Assembly: GCA_022578965.1 (NCBI GenBank)
Contig: MU400576.1
Coordinates: 124,001-188,000 of the forward strand
DNA: 64,000 nucleotides
Source of the DNA: Xylaria sp. FL1777
Lineage: Eukaryota > Ascomycota > Sordariomycetes > Xylariales > Xylariaceae
Reading direction: 5' to 3'
Below the pieces are notes generated by a model, which searched no databases, was not told the origin of the DNA, and saw nothing but the letters and a program-made list of their open reading frames with translations. Shown one piece after another: positions 11,399 through 24,009 of this stretch. A program made the position numbers and the translations under genes. The first letter of the stretch is position 1. Each line of letters begins with the position of its first letter.

Positions 11399-12101
11399 TT
11401 GAACATTCCTTGTCTCGCTTACGTGCCTATTTGACAAACAAGACAATAGTCACCACTGGTTCCTTTGCGACGCAAAGATTGAAACTCGGCGCACGCTTTT
11501 CTTCTGCGACTGAGAGAGAAATTCCAGTTTTCCCTCAGAGTTGAAATCTCTATCAACCATCCCGGCCCTTTCGCTTTGTCGACCCAGTCCGGCAAGTAAG
11601 TTGTTGGGGAAGCCTCACGTTCAGCGAAACGTGCTGCTACGACACTTGGAACCTGTCCCCCCTTAAACAACACGCCGTGGCGCCTTTCGGGCACGCGAGG
11701 GATCAGGACCTACGCTAATGACGGGTATGTCTGACACTCTAAACCCTGATTTCACCGACTTGGCAACTATATCTTTCCGACTTGATAGGTAGTTTTATGC
11801 TTGGTTATTAGTGTTACGGTGGGCGATGTCATTAGAGTTCTCAGGACTAGACGGTTCCATGGGCATAGCAATATCCTATTGTCCATAGCCCAGGGTCAGG
11901 AACAAGCCTGTACTACTAAGGAATATATACGATTCTTATAGGGATTCATATCTATAACTCGTGGATGAATCACAAAACAACGCACAAACATTAGACCTTA
12001 AAGATAAGAGATGCGTCACATTTTTCCTTATGTAATTTATTGGACCAGCCAAATCTATTCTATGTAGTATGCGGAGTACTTTAGAACATGGATCCAGACT
12101 C
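11399..12101. other. intergenic / possible 3' part of the cysteine-rich gene
   Basis: No independent gene is seen. A possible last exon of the minus-strand cysteine-rich gene (12054 down to 11936) would follow a 73-nt GTAAGT..ATAG intron, but its translation shows no conserved motif. Confidence 0.4.
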
Positions 12102-12596
12102 TCACGAGGGGAGAGATTTGCACTTACCGCACCGGATATGAAGGCATTTCTCACACTCCATCTCAGATGCAAATGTTCGAGCCAACGACCCGCAAGCGTG
12201 ACAAATCCACTTCATCATGGGGCCTTTCGGAATACACGCATCTGAGCAATGTTTACAGAATGAACCGCCAAGAACAGCCTCGGGGCATTGATGCTTTGGA
12301 CATTGGCATGGATTCCACGTCAGAACTCCGTCGTTGCGAAGACCATTGCAGTCAATACATCGCCAAGCAAGCTGTTTTTTTTTACTGCCACACTTGTTAC
12401 ACTGGTACGGTTTGGTAAGACAAGTAGATCCGCAAGAGTCTTGTAGGTCGGGGGCCTCATTCTTCTTCACACTCTTGTCGCAGGGAAGTTCAAGCTTCCC
12501 AAACCTTAACAAGTTGGCAGCTTTCGCTTTGCTGCAGAACTCCCATCGCGACTTAGTATGGCCGCACGGATATCTCGAGATATACCGAATGCACAT
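12102..12596 (-). CDS. cysteine-rich, multi zinc-ribbon-like hypothetical protein
   Basis: A reading frame of 164 codons starts MCIRYISRYPCGH and carries many cysteine pairs: YQCNKCG, WRCIDCN, FCKHC, WICHACG and ECEKC..CGKC. Such CxxC pairs suggest several small zinc-binding ribbons. The opening MC..Y.CGH is shared by a loose family of fungal hypothetical proteins of unknown function. The 3' end is uncertain. A consensus donor GTAAGT at 12127 splits a codon after HIRC, so the true protein may continue in another exon (candidate 12054-11936) instead of stopping at 12102. No signal peptide or membrane segment is visible. It reads opposite to the preceding regulator, with converging 3' ends. Confidence 0.6.
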   Translation of the reverse strand: MCIRYISRYPCGHTKSRWEFCSKAKAANLLRFGKLELPCDKSVKKNEAPDLQDSCGSTCLTKPYQCNKCGSKKKQLAWRCIDCNGLRNDGVLTWNPCQCPKHQCPEAVLGGSFCKHCSDACIPKGPMMKWICHACGSLARTFASEMECEKCLHIRCGKCKSLPS

Positions 12597-12949
12597 GATG
12601 AACGAAGGCGGAAATGAGAACTCATTCGAGATACCTCTTAGTTGGGAAAGTAGATATTAATAATTGGTGCATAAGTTTTCAACGGGTTTGAAAACAGCAA
12701 GTCTCAAGCTGTCTCTGGCTGGTTCTATATAGCAACCAAAGTCCTTTGTTGAGAAGAATAATCTTGTGGCTAACAGAGCCTTTGAACAGAAGACCACGCA
12801 TTGTTGCATGCTCTTTGATTAAAGAACGAAGAATAAGGACTCTTTAGTGACGGTTACACTAGATGCTTCCAGACAAAGAAACATAATAAGCAGGTGGTGG
12901 CAATCAAAATAAAGACCGAGCTATCTAGTAGCAGCGTGAGATTGTGAAT
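12597..12949. other. intergenic, nothing recognised
   Basis: About 350 bases between the start of the cysteine-rich gene and the 3' end of the reductase, both on the minus strand. It should contain the promoter of the former and the terminator of the latter; no specific site could be identified. Confidence 0.5.
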
Positions 12950-14096
12950 CTAGCTCTCCAACTTCTTGATACTGTTCAAACAGTCCGCGATGCTGTCTTC
13001 CAACGCTGCCCAGCTATGTCCTTTGAGAGCCTGCAATAGACTCTCAGCCCTCTTGTTGGGAACCTCGTTCTGATCCCATCCATCGTCTTTTATGGTCGGT
13101 ATTTTCTTGTCCGGTTCAAGCTCCTGCAGAATTTGCGCGACCCTGGAGTAGTTGAACTTGCTCCCGAATGCAAAGAGACGTTCGTTATCTACACCCGGAG
13201 TGGTGAGAGCTGCTACGTACAGCAGCCCAAGATCTTGCGTGTCAATAGATCTCTGAGCGCGCACGCTAGCTATTATATCCAAATGAACCCCCTCCCGGAG
13301 CCACTTGACGAAGCCGCACGTACTCTGTATGCCTTGGTTCTCTGGACTTAGTGTCGCCCCAAGGACAGTCTCGGGGAGGATCGTATTGAATGTGTACGAC
13401 GGCTTCTCTGTGCGAATCCAGTCCCAGATTCGCTGTTCGAGGAGTGCCTTGAAGGCCATGTACCCCAAAATCCCCTTTTCCTCCCTCGAAATATTAGAAC
13501 GCATGATGCGGACTGCCTCGTCATTGTACGACCACTCATGCAATACCGTTTTCTTGCTCGGGTCAGGCGTCCATGCAGCCCACGCAGAACTGGTAAAGAT
13601 GACAGACTTGACACTAGGCTCATCTTTGGCAGCCTTCAAGAGCCCAGAGACTGTGTACATAGGAATGTGTTAGTCGAGATCTACATGTCCAATGTTATGA
13701 GACTTGCTAGATCACACGAGGGAAAACTAAGGGATCGTTCTGATACCTACCGAATGGGAACTCCAGGTCCAAGGCAGCGTCAACGTCCACGAGATCCAAG
13801 CCCGCCTGTCCAGCGATGCCGGCGACGCCGGCGACACCTCGAACTGCCTTATTCCATACTCCCGGAGCCCCGAGATCTGTCACCTCTATGAGCTCAAAAC
13901 GGCCTGTACCATGCCTATCGGCGAAGAAAGGCTCCATCCAAGAGCACCGAGAGATGCTGCGTACAGTTCCGCGCACCCGGTATCCCGCCTCAAGAAACTT
14001 GTCGGCAACCCATGATGCGATGAGTCCATTGGCGCCAGTGACGAGGATGATAGAGTCTAGAGGAATTGTCGGGTTACTAAGCGATATTTTTGCCAT
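12950..14096 (-). CDS. NAD(P)-dependent dihydroflavonol-reductase-like aldehyde/ketone reductase (extended SDR)
   Basis: Two exons on the minus strand, 14096-13751 and 13650-12950, with a 100-nt intron (GTAGGT..ACAG), give 348 aa. The Rossmann nucleotide motif VTGANGLIAS lies at residues 19-28. FTSS, with the likely catalytic serine, is near 134-137, and the catalytic YxxxK is Y179-K183 in GYMAFK. The exon junction makes VSGLLKAA, matching the family helix before EPSVK. Family members reduce aldehydes or ketones, often in specialised metabolism. One oddity is the segment where relatives carry an HVAS-type strand: here it is a GVAGVAGIAGQAG run with no histidine, so substrate binding may be altered or the segment mutated. 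The gene diverges from the SDR at 15250. Confidence 0.85.
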
Positions 14097-15249
14097 GTTA
14101 CTTCTTCGATGTGATTATTAGATTGACGACAATGGGGAAACATGCGGCTTGCGATACCCTTAAGGATGTGTTGCTGAGTGAGCGTAAAGGCTTCGAACTC
14201 AAAGATGGGGAGCCGAACTCTATATACGATTGTCCTACACACCATTTTCACATGTCTTAGCTACAGCTACTTTGGCGCAAAAGCAGTCCAAATGTCGTGT
14301 ACGCGTCTATCTGCGCTGATTAATACGTTGGCACGTATGCGAGCACCCGGCCAATATGGCCGGTGTAATTCGGTCGAAGAGGAATTAATCATCCTGATGA
14401 TACCAACTGAACGCCACTCAAAATACATACCCAAGAACAAGTCTTTGACCCTCAACAGCGACCTTATTTCGTCAGTAAGCAAGTGATTGCAGAGGAGGTT
14501 ATACAAGCGAGACAGGTGGTGTTACTAGACTTACTGTCTTTTACACTAACGATCTGTATAATGCATGATACCATGTCCCCATTCAGTAGCGATGTTTATA
14601 GTAAGTACTAAGCACCTAATCTTTACAAGCCGCACTTGCGCCTCAGTTCAGCCGCCATTTATTGTGCATTTCCTCTACATCCTGGGAAGATGTTGTCTTT
14701 CTCGCGAGGAGTCATCTACCTGTTACCTGTCTTCCGTAGGCAGACGGGAGACGCTGTGTGCACTTAAGGCTAGTCTCGTCTCTATTGCCTCGGAATAGGA
14801 GCGAGCCGTTATGTCCGATACTAAATCGCGCCCAATAAGCACCCTCAAAACCGTAGCGGATTTTTTAAGTATCCGGAGTCCGGGAAACCAATTAATATCT
14901 CTTGCGATAGCTAGGTGATATACTGATGCTGTAGACGTCAAAATAGTGGACGGGCTCGCCTTCGGATTTAACGGCCTTGGAAACAAAATGGGGAGAAAAC
15001 TGCGCAACAGAGACATTTGCGACAGCCTAGCCAATGACATCACACACATCACACACATCGTCGACTTCTCGCGACGTCTGTGCTGCAGGAACACCGCGCC
15101 CGGTACCACCACAAACAATCCTTAGTCTCGATCTTGAGAGTACATAAGAGTGTCGTCCTCTCGCTCGTTTTGAGACCATTGTTGTCGTGCCTTAACATTG
15201 CCGAGTACGTAACCAACCGCCTATCTACAGCCCAAATAACGACTTCGCC
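14097..15249. other. divergent promoter region of two oxidoreductases
   Basis: This 1.15-kb interval lies between the start of the reductase (minus) and the start of the SDR (plus). Several short frames on both strands show no motifs and are ignored. A shared promoter is possible. Confidence 0.5.
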
Positions 15250-16329
15250 ATGGCGACCGAGAAAAAGATACTCCTGATTACCGGTGGTCAGCATCATGCG
15301 TTATCCCAGGCATTGTCTTAGACTAATCTTCAATGTAGGCAACACTGGCCTTGGCCTGGAGGCTATCAAGGCTCTCAGTCAGAGCCAAACCGCCTACGAG
15401 ATCATAATAGGATGTCGCACGGTCTCGAAGGGCGAGGATGCCAGTGAGTGACATTCAAGACTCTTTCCCTGCATTCCGTCACCTCGGAAACTATAGCTCT
15501 GCTGCTTTGATAAGAGATGTTTCAGGGGAGGAACCTTGCCTGCTGTTGATATCCTCGACACACCATCTGAAAGATGAAGCCCTAATTCAAATGTCCCAGT
15601 TACGGAGTTAAAGAAGCAATTCCCACAGACCACCTCAACATACAGCACGGTGCAGGTCGACCTAGAGTCCGATGAGTCGCTCGAGAAGGCCGTGGCAGAG
15701 CTCACGTCGAAGTACGGACGTCTAGACGTGCTGATCAACAACGGCGGCGCAAGCTTCGACTATGAAATACTACAAGGGAAAATGACGGCGCGGGAGGGCT
15801 TCAACGCCTCGTGGAACGTCAACGTCACCGGCACCCATGTCCTAACGACGCTAGCTGTGCCGCTACTGCTTAAGTCATCCGACCCGCGCCTGATCTTCAT
15901 AGCGAGCGGCACTGCGACGCTCACGGAGACTGAGCGGACCGACTCGGCCGCGTCAAAGCGAATCAATTCCTCCCCGCCTGCCGGCTGGCCCAAGCAAACT
16001 ATCGGCATGGTGACGACGGCGTACCGCAGCTCCAAGACTGGCCTCAACATGCTCATGCGCGAGTGGCACAGGATCCTCCTGAACGACGGCGTGAAAGTCT
16101 GGGCTGTCTCTCCTGGATTCTTGGCCACCGGCCTTGGTGGGCTCGGAGAGGAGAAGTTGAAGCAGGTAAGTTTTCCGAAGACGAGGAGACCGTCGAAATA
16201 CTAACATGGTCGCAGATGGGCGCGCTTGATCCCGCTATTGGCGGACATTTCCTCAAGGATGTTGTTGAGGGTAAGCGGGATCACGATCGAGGTAAGGTTA
16301 TCAGGAAGGACATGATCCAACCCTGGTAA
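15250..16329 (+). CDS. classical short-chain dehydrogenase/reductase
   Basis: Four exons, 15250-15286, 15339-15443, 15600-16165 and 16216-16329, give 273 aa, the usual size for a classical SDR. The cofactor motif TGGNTGLG (residues 11-18) is assembled across the first intron. NNGG, a variant of the structural NNAG, is near residue 94. A likely catalytic serine sits in the FIASG strand region, and Y189-K193 lies in YRSSK. The third exon joins the second through IT-ELKKQFP, which is typical of the alpha-helix before the TVQVDL strand. The reaction is NAD(P)-dependent oxidation or reduction of an alcohol or carbonyl; the substrate cannot be read from sequence. No signal peptide is seen, so it is probably cytosolic. 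Confidence 0.88.
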
Positions 16330-19300
16330 AAAGGCTTCAGGTGCTTCACCACAGTGTATTATGTGTTTTATAGAATCGAATAAATTTACTGGTCATTAGA
16401 AAAACTACTTACATTGTGTCTATTAAGGTTGATGTGAGGAAAGGTACCTCTTAAGTCTGGAGATATGGAACTCCGTATTATATTTTCTAGACCTATACTA
16501 AGTTCTTCCCCTATGGTAAGCGCTAGCTTCTTTATGTGGCCCCAACATTAGTTCCAATTCGCTTATGTGAGGTTCTTACACGGTAGCGCCTTATGAACAA
16601 GGGATGGCAATCGAAGATCTAGGTATGTTAGCTGCATCGCGCTCGGAGAAAATGATATGAAAGATCCGTAAGTAACGAGAGAGCTAGCGAAGCTTTTCGC
16701 AATTAGACAACTTTGCTTTCAAGTCTCTATTCGTGCAGAACAATTTAATCTCTGGTAGGCATCATTGAATAGGTTGAGCAGGGATATATAGAATGGGAGT
16801 TCAAACTTTATGCTTGTTTCTTTTCTTATAAATTGGGGAATGATAGTTTGGTCTTATGAAGCCCTTCAGAAGATACATACTTCTATCCCTCTTCGGCTTT
16901 CGAAAGCAGCTCTTGCTATTTGAACATAAGCATGTAGTTGGCAAAGTCACGAGTCGTAAAAACCATAATTACCAATAAAATGCCTAAGTTTCGTAGCCTA
17001 GTCTAGCACTGTTCATAGATACATATATCGACCTGAGCTGACAGTCGCTAGTTCCACTTCGAAGCTAACTGGTTGAATGGCGGCTGACCACTAACGCAGA
17101 CGAGGCGGGAGCAAGGTAATATTGTTTTGACCCAAGGAGATGATGGCGTTTTCAGATGTTTTGTGCTCAGCCCGGAGCGAGGCAATATATCACTGTGCTG
17201 CTCAGCTCAATCGATACTGTTGATTCGAAGCCTGCGTGGTCAAAATGCTACCCATGCAGTAGAGATTATAAGCTTATTTCGTTACACTAACTAGCCGCGT
17301 CATGTATACACGGCAAGGCAGATTTACCAACCCGAAATATCTGCAATAGTACGAAGCCACTGTGTTCCAATAAGTGGTGGCATCGGGCGCTATTCACATG
17401 ACGCGTATGAAAGCCTTTGTACAAGTGTGAACCTGGTACCGTAGATCATAGCAGAAAAGATGTTTCAAGTACAGTATTGATGACGGCAGCATGCTCAAAT
17501 TCCAATGTCACAGGGTGTATGAAAGAGAACCAGCTACGCAAAGGACTACACGGTGTGGGCGTTTCAACCCCAATTCTGTCTTTCTAAGACTGGGCTATAC
17601 ATGTTTAGTCAAAATTTCCCCTACCCAAAAAGTTCCATACATAGTGACACTGCAAATATATGGGAAGTCTGACGACAAGTTGCCTATTGTAGACATATAA
17701 CTAGCTGCATACAGTTTTGTGCATATTACCTAAGTATTAACCCGCGAGATTCAAGGCTCTCTTTCGTTGTTTTGGCTGTTCGCCCATGATCGCCTCGTCA
17801 GTTGCCACTATCACTCGTCACAATCAGGCCACGTTTGGGCTTAACAAATTCACTGATCTTCTAGTACTCATATGTTCAAGTCCAAAGAAGTGGATTCCAT
17901 GAGTGTGTTCTTTATTGCCGCCGAGACAACAACACGGAGAGAGCCCGTCCGAGCTCGTTATTAGATTTTGTTGATTTTATCTCTAATGGAACTACATATA
18001 AAGCCGTGATGTTCCCTGAATAGGCCTTAAAAGGAAGATGGAAGTAGAAGTGTCGGCGGACTGCAGATTTCGTTAATCCCTTGAATTAAACTCCATCGAC
18101 GATCTCCAGGGTATATTGTCCAAAAGAGGAATTGATCACGCCAGATGTTGCAATCGTCAACGGCCGTGTTGCCATATTATTCGCGCTTCATTTCTGTACA
18201 GGCAATGGTTTGTTTCCATCTAATGTTTTTCGCATAGCCACACGTGTATTCCTCCCGAAATTATAGACAGATGACAGGCCAGAAACACGCGCATTTTGCC
18301 CATAGCTCTTGACTAGTATAGAATAAAAAGTCATTCAGCACTTGAGTGGGCCGGCGTAGTATAGCATGATGATGACGACGGCAGCAAATGAAACTTAAAC
18401 TGAACCAGGGACTGGGATTCAGGTGGCCGATCGAACACCGTCGAGGGGAGTTGATAATAGGGGATTACGCGGCTTGGCTTAATTGTTGGCGCGAAACTCG
18501 GTCGACATACAGGACTAGGACTTAGTTCATATTATACTGCTTCAATCGGTATTGAGTATACGTAATTAGTGGCCAACAGAGATCAATTTTCTTTTCTAAT
18601 TACATGCTCTCTTATTTGTGCTGTCAACTCCATGCGAGAAAACCATCCACCCTGACTGTATCTGTGCTTATCATATTCACACCGCCGCTTGTCTAATCTA
18701 GGCCGTTTTATGTAAGTATGCTAAGGAGTAAAACGACAGCTAAACCAGCTTGATATCAAGTAATACTGAGTATTTACTACCATTTTTTATTCTTTCTCGA
18801 TATTCCGATAAACTATATATGTATATATGCAACGAAGATTGAAAATTCACCAGGTTTTTATCTTAATGATCAGCCACAAATTAACATGCACTGTGGAAGA
18901 GGCTTCGTACACTAAGCGAGATCTAAGCAGGGATCCTGCAAGTAATGGAGCGTTGACGGCTTGAGGAGCTAATGCTTGCCGCGTCACTGTCGTACAGGTA
19001 CAGTACTTATGTGAGATTCTCAGCGGAGGAAGCGGAGTGTACACTACCTACTTATGAAAGCCAACACAAATAAATGGTTTGTAAGTAGCGGTAGCGCCAA
19101 TAGGATTTAAACCCTTGCTAGATATTTCTGTCCGTGAGCTAAGACTCCGCAGCTAACGGGAATGCCAAGCCCTCGGGTTCCATTTACAACTTACACTACC
19201 AGGAACACTTTGCATGTTGCGAGTAGAATTACGAATAGCGACTTATTCTACACTAGTTCCAGCATGATCATCGGTCCACATGTACATGATTGAGGACTAT

Positions 19301-19989
19301 ACCTGTTTAGATAACGGCAGGCTCAAAGGGGTCTGCGTGAGGCTTAACCAATTCCTGGTTATCTGTGTCTCTCACAAGAGTCCCCTCGTGGCATGTTCCA
19401 GGAACCATACCGACTCAATCCCGGCGGATTTGACTTTGACTGATGCACAGCGGCATCCAAAAACAGCTGAAACAACCCCACAGCTGGCTCTTCGAGCGCT
19501 TGTTGATGGATAATGAGTATTGCGTAGATGGTAGATGGACTGTAACATGAACTGTGCTGATACACAGTTCGATCCTTGTGCACGCGACAGATGTAGCGCA
19601 ACCAATAGTATACGCAAGTGATATCCCTCTCCCGAAGATGAAATGGGATGGCCCCAGGATGGGGCTATGACTGGGAGTATTCTGGTGTTCCTAGACTTTT
19701 GTATACCAGTACTACTTGTGTAACGTCTCTCCCTCTGAGCTCATCTTCATATTTCTTACTCCTTCCCTCCCTTACACATATTCGTTGATCTTCATATCAG
19801 CCGTCGCTCATTAACAACTTGCCAGGAGTTCTCTGCACATATATACCCATTTGAAATTTCCCATCGAATATATATTCCTAAGATATTCCGATTCAAGCCC
19901 GGCCCGGCTGCTCTTCTCATCAGATTTCTTCTTTGATTCTTTACTCTCACCACCATCATCTACTATTTGTTAGATTTCTTTAGCCCATC
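16330..19989. other. 3.7-kb gene-free stretch
   Basis: No coding sequence with a recognisable motif on either strand. A B-box-like word (GGTTTAAATCC on the minus strand, near 19107) was examined for a tRNA and not accepted. The last 250 bp are pyrimidine-rich with TATATATA words and probably form the promoter of the sulfotransferase-like gene. Confidence 0.5.
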
Positions 19990-20931
19990 ATGCCATATGC
20001 CGATAGATACACCAAAAAGCCCGTCACGGACATATTCACCAGTGACACGGATATCGACCGTCGACAATGCACCCGAACAGTGCCCATGAGGGCTCTGCTC
20101 CTGGCACCTGGACGCACAGGAACTGCTTGTACGTAAATTATACCTAGCACCATTCAATTATGTTATCCTATCACCTGCAATTTCTTATGCTAATAGTTTC
20201 TGCGATTCTACACAGCTATGCGAGCTGCGATGAAGCAACTTGGATATGTTGACACCTACCACATGATGAATTGTTCCATAGAGAATCCTCCGGATGCGCT
20301 GCTTTGGATGGACGCATTGCGAGCCAAGTATGACGGCGTCGGTGAATTTACTCGAAAGGACTGGGACAAGCTACTAGGCGGGTCCCAAGCAGTCTGCGAC
20401 TGGCCAGCCTGTGCCTTTGCCAAGGAACTCATTGAGGCGTATCCAGAGGCCAAGGTTGTTATGACCACGCGAGACGTCAATTCATGGCATGCTTCGACAA
20501 TGAAAACAGTCTATTGGCGTGCCACCGATCCGGAGCTGCGCATGCTATCCAACTTCAGCTGGGCAGCCAAGATGTATTACCCAATGCTCAAGAAATTCTT
20601 CGACACCTTTTTTGAGGGGGATTTCCCGAACCGTGGCAAGGATATCTTCACTAAACACTATGCTGAGGTGAAGAAGATGGTGCCCCCTGAGAGACTGCTC
20701 GAATACCGAGTGCAGGATGGCTGGGAACCGCTATGCGAATTCCTCGGCTGCCCAGTACCCAAGGATGTACCATTTCCCAACGTCAACGACAACTCGGACT
20801 TTATCTCGCGATCCCGCCGGAGAAACCGTGCCCAAATGTACAACGTGGTAGCACAAGGATTAGAGATTCTTGGGTTGATCCTCCTTGTGCTCTACTTGGT
20901 CTTTTACGTTCAAAACTCGATGTTTTCATGA
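19990..20931 (+). CDS. sulfotransferase-like P-loop protein with C-terminal membrane anchor
   Basis: Two exons, 19990-20128 and 20216-20931, with an 87-nt intron (GTACGT..ACAG), give 284 aa. The junction creates APGRTGTASMR (residues 39-49), the PAPS-binding-like P-loop of the fungal Sulfotransfer_4 group. YHMMN follows, then VVMTTRDVNSWHAST, the second 3'-phosphate-binding region. GWEPLCEFLG and VPFPNVND are characteristic late motifs of this family. A hydrophobic segment (about residues 260-280, GLILLVLYLVFYV) suggests a tail anchor with the catalytic part in the cytosol. The biochemical reaction of this fungal group is not established, and sulfonation is inferred from the fold. It is unrelated in fold to the arylsulfotransferase near 60 kb. 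Confidence 0.88.
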
Positions 20932-23900
20932 TTTCCTTTTTCTTCTTTCCTTATCGTTGGACAATGCAATGGGATATACATAGAAAGGCTACTACACTTT
21001 GTGTACGCAATACGGCGTTCCGGCGTTCCGGTAAAGGGGTGAGATTTTTTTTTTCTTGGCTGGAGCTGCATGCCATGGAATAGGTATTGTTGGGGGCCAG
21101 GCTTTTATGCGTAGATAGCTGGTTTCATTCGCGAGCACCCATCTTGGCATGCACTAATAAACTTCGTTATGTGATATATGCGTACCTATATGTTCGATTG
21201 CACAGTTAAAGCGTCATGGCCGGACATGGGTATGGCTCGCTTAAACGGCAACGTGATACGATATCCACTGACGATTCGTGGATGTCAGTGAGATTCTGTA
21301 AGCGATTATCATGTTGCCCAATGTCGATTCTAGTGCAGGTACATTGCTTTCCGGCCATGCAACCACCAATGACACGCCGCATTGGGGGTGCTCCCTGTCG
21401 ATCCATGTAATTGATTTCGCTGACAGTTCCCTGTCGTGCAGCTAACTGGCAGTATCCAGCACAGTAATCGCGCCGGACATAGATCGTCACGGGTAAAATC
21501 CCTTATCATTTTGTTACCCGCGAATCAATTAAGCCGTCACTACGGAACACCCTTTCATGGTCCTTCTAGAGCAGCTCTTCGGAACGTACTCAATATTGGC
21601 TCCCACTGTGTAGATCATTACGGCAGGCCGTGCCCGATCAAGACGCACTCCAGAATCGCTAATGAGCCCCTCAGTACCGGTCTAACTCTACAGAGGTAGA
21701 GCGGCAAGCCGGCAGAGCGGGATCGCGGAGTCAACCAGGGATTTCTATCCCCAGAGCGCGGATCATGCGGCATCGTTGTGTTAATATAGAAGATGCCGAA
21801 GGTTTGGAATGCCCGTGTTACCATCCTGGGCATGCTCAGAGCCCTACGTCATTTCCGAACATGTGAGAACTATCAGATAAACAGAAAAGAGTAGAGTTCC
21901 AGGTTATCGTTCGTGTAAACTAGATTCGCTCGTCAATTCTCACTGCCGAGCTAGCGATCACGAGCTCCTTTTCTTATCCACAGCGGTTCGGCAGCCTTAT
22001 ATAGCAAGGATTGTCAAGTCAATAACCACGACAAGCTGTGACCTCGAAATTTACTTTATCTCAAGAAGTCAAATAAACCCTGTTCTGGCACATAGTCAGT
22101 AAAACAGTGTGTAATACGTAAATATTCGTTGTTTGGTATGTCGCTTTTCGTTGGACAAGGTAGAATCTGATTAGATTGAGGATTTCCATTCTGTTATTAC
22201 ACTACTGCGAGCAAAACTCATAACTAACGGCCACCGAGAGCCGTACTGTTAGGATGGTAATCGGCACCAACCGTCGATCACCCAAACCGACTACCGTGCT
22301 CCAGCGAATTTATTCCAACCTTCCAGTAGATAATAGAGACTTAAAACCGTTGGTCAATGGCCGTGAAAATTCTTGGGCTAGTTCGAACCACTTATTCCAT
22401 GCCTACGGTGTACGTTCTGTTATGTCTTAGAGCTCCGTGATCCCCCGAAGATCTGCCAAGCCTCGAAAGCAACAGCAATGTAAAATATGCCGTTCATGTA
22501 GTCGATCATACTGGGATGCGAAACATACAGATTTTGTATGACTGTCTACGCAGTTGTAGTATCTCGCTACACAGATTCATCTGACTCGCTCTTGGTGCAT
22601 CACAGAAACGGCCCGTTACTCCTCGAACTCGGCTCACCGTCCGAACTGTAGTGCAAGTACTAGAGTTGAAACTTCAGAGCAGTAGGTAGGTCTCAGTCTG
22701 ATCTACTATCGCGATGCACTATCGGACCGACATTGCTTTGGATGATATAGACACATGAAGATAATAACCGCAATATCAATTCAGGAAAGTAAATCTCGGA
22801 TCGTAGAATTACAGGACAAACAAGAAACAACGAAGCTGTGTCTTGGTTAGCCTCTCTTTTTTAATCACCTGTTATGTACACGAGGAAACGTTCCACACCA
22901 TCGCTCAGTATCTTGAAAAGCAGTGGCAGCCGACCCTCTCATCTGAGTATCGTCATACATGTAGAATAGTATGTGCGGCTTCGAAACGGCTTTGTACATG
23001 TATGGGTAACCACCAAGCATATGGGCGCATTTCTCTTCCTTCAAATCTAAATGCCCTAAGTAGTCTAGATAAGTAGCTACTAATTGTAGTGTACTCCAAC
23101 ATCCCGGTTTCGTACAGAACCTACGCTAACTAAAGGAAACGTGCAAGGATGTAAGACAAGACAACGTGGGAGATTACCAACTAGAATACCTATTAGCCGG
23201 CACTACGCATAAGTATACCGTACACTATACTGTACATTAAGGTCCATACAGCTACCCTGCACCCAATTGTTTCGAGTCAATACATAGGACGTAGAACACG
23301 TGTAAGCCGACGTCTGAGTGTGGCTGGTTGGATTCACGGCCCTCGCTGATCCAAAAATTCATCCCCCACGATTTCTGGCCCATAGATGGTCCTTGCTACC
23401 TTGTAGACATTTGAACAGGGGATCGCCACGAATACTGACGACGCGGCGAGTCCATTTTAATGCGGACCCGGCGCCTAGCATCTTGGGAATGGTACTACCT
23501 CTTCAGACATGTTCGTCAGCTGGCGGAGGACACGGTTCTAATGTAGTGAGCTTGTAATCCTGCACTTGTACATTACATAACTCTGTATGATGCCGAGTTC
23601 TTGGCAAAGAGGTCCTTGGCTCTCGGGTTTGCCAGCGTGAAACTATTTCGGACCGGGAGTTCCTAGAGAAAGCTATCTTTTAATGGTTGTGGACATGCAA
23701 ACGAAAGATCCATCTCAGCAAGAGGTTTAGAATCGAATTCGCCCTTTGAAGTATTTCCGGTGATTTGGTTTCGGATCTAGATACTGCATACCTACCTTTC
23801 TGTCAGCAGACACGCGTCGGCAACTCATGCGTCCTTCCCGTTATGAGCTTGCTACGTCTCATACTTCTTCGTCAGCTTAGTGCGCCACTCCCGCCCTCCA

Positions 23901-24009
23901 ACGGCCTCTTTACGTTGTGATATATTTATTCTTCCCATGTTTCATATGCGTAGATCTAAGCCTCATTCATCATTCTGAAGCCATCTCGCCGTCTTTCTTC
24001 TTGCCTGTA
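20932..24009. other. 3-kb gene-free stretch
   Basis: No supportable gene. A short tandem GGCGTTCC repeat lies near 21015-21032 in the 3' region of the preceding gene. The frames present are short and without motifs. The last 100 bp before the transporter are pyrimidine-rich and contain an in-frame GTG at 23917 that is not taken as the start. Confidence 0.5.

Noticed and set aside
19080..19165. tRNA-like B box (GGTTTAAATCC, minus strand)
   Set aside because: No acceptor stem or anticodon arm could be folded around it; at most a degenerate relic or chance.
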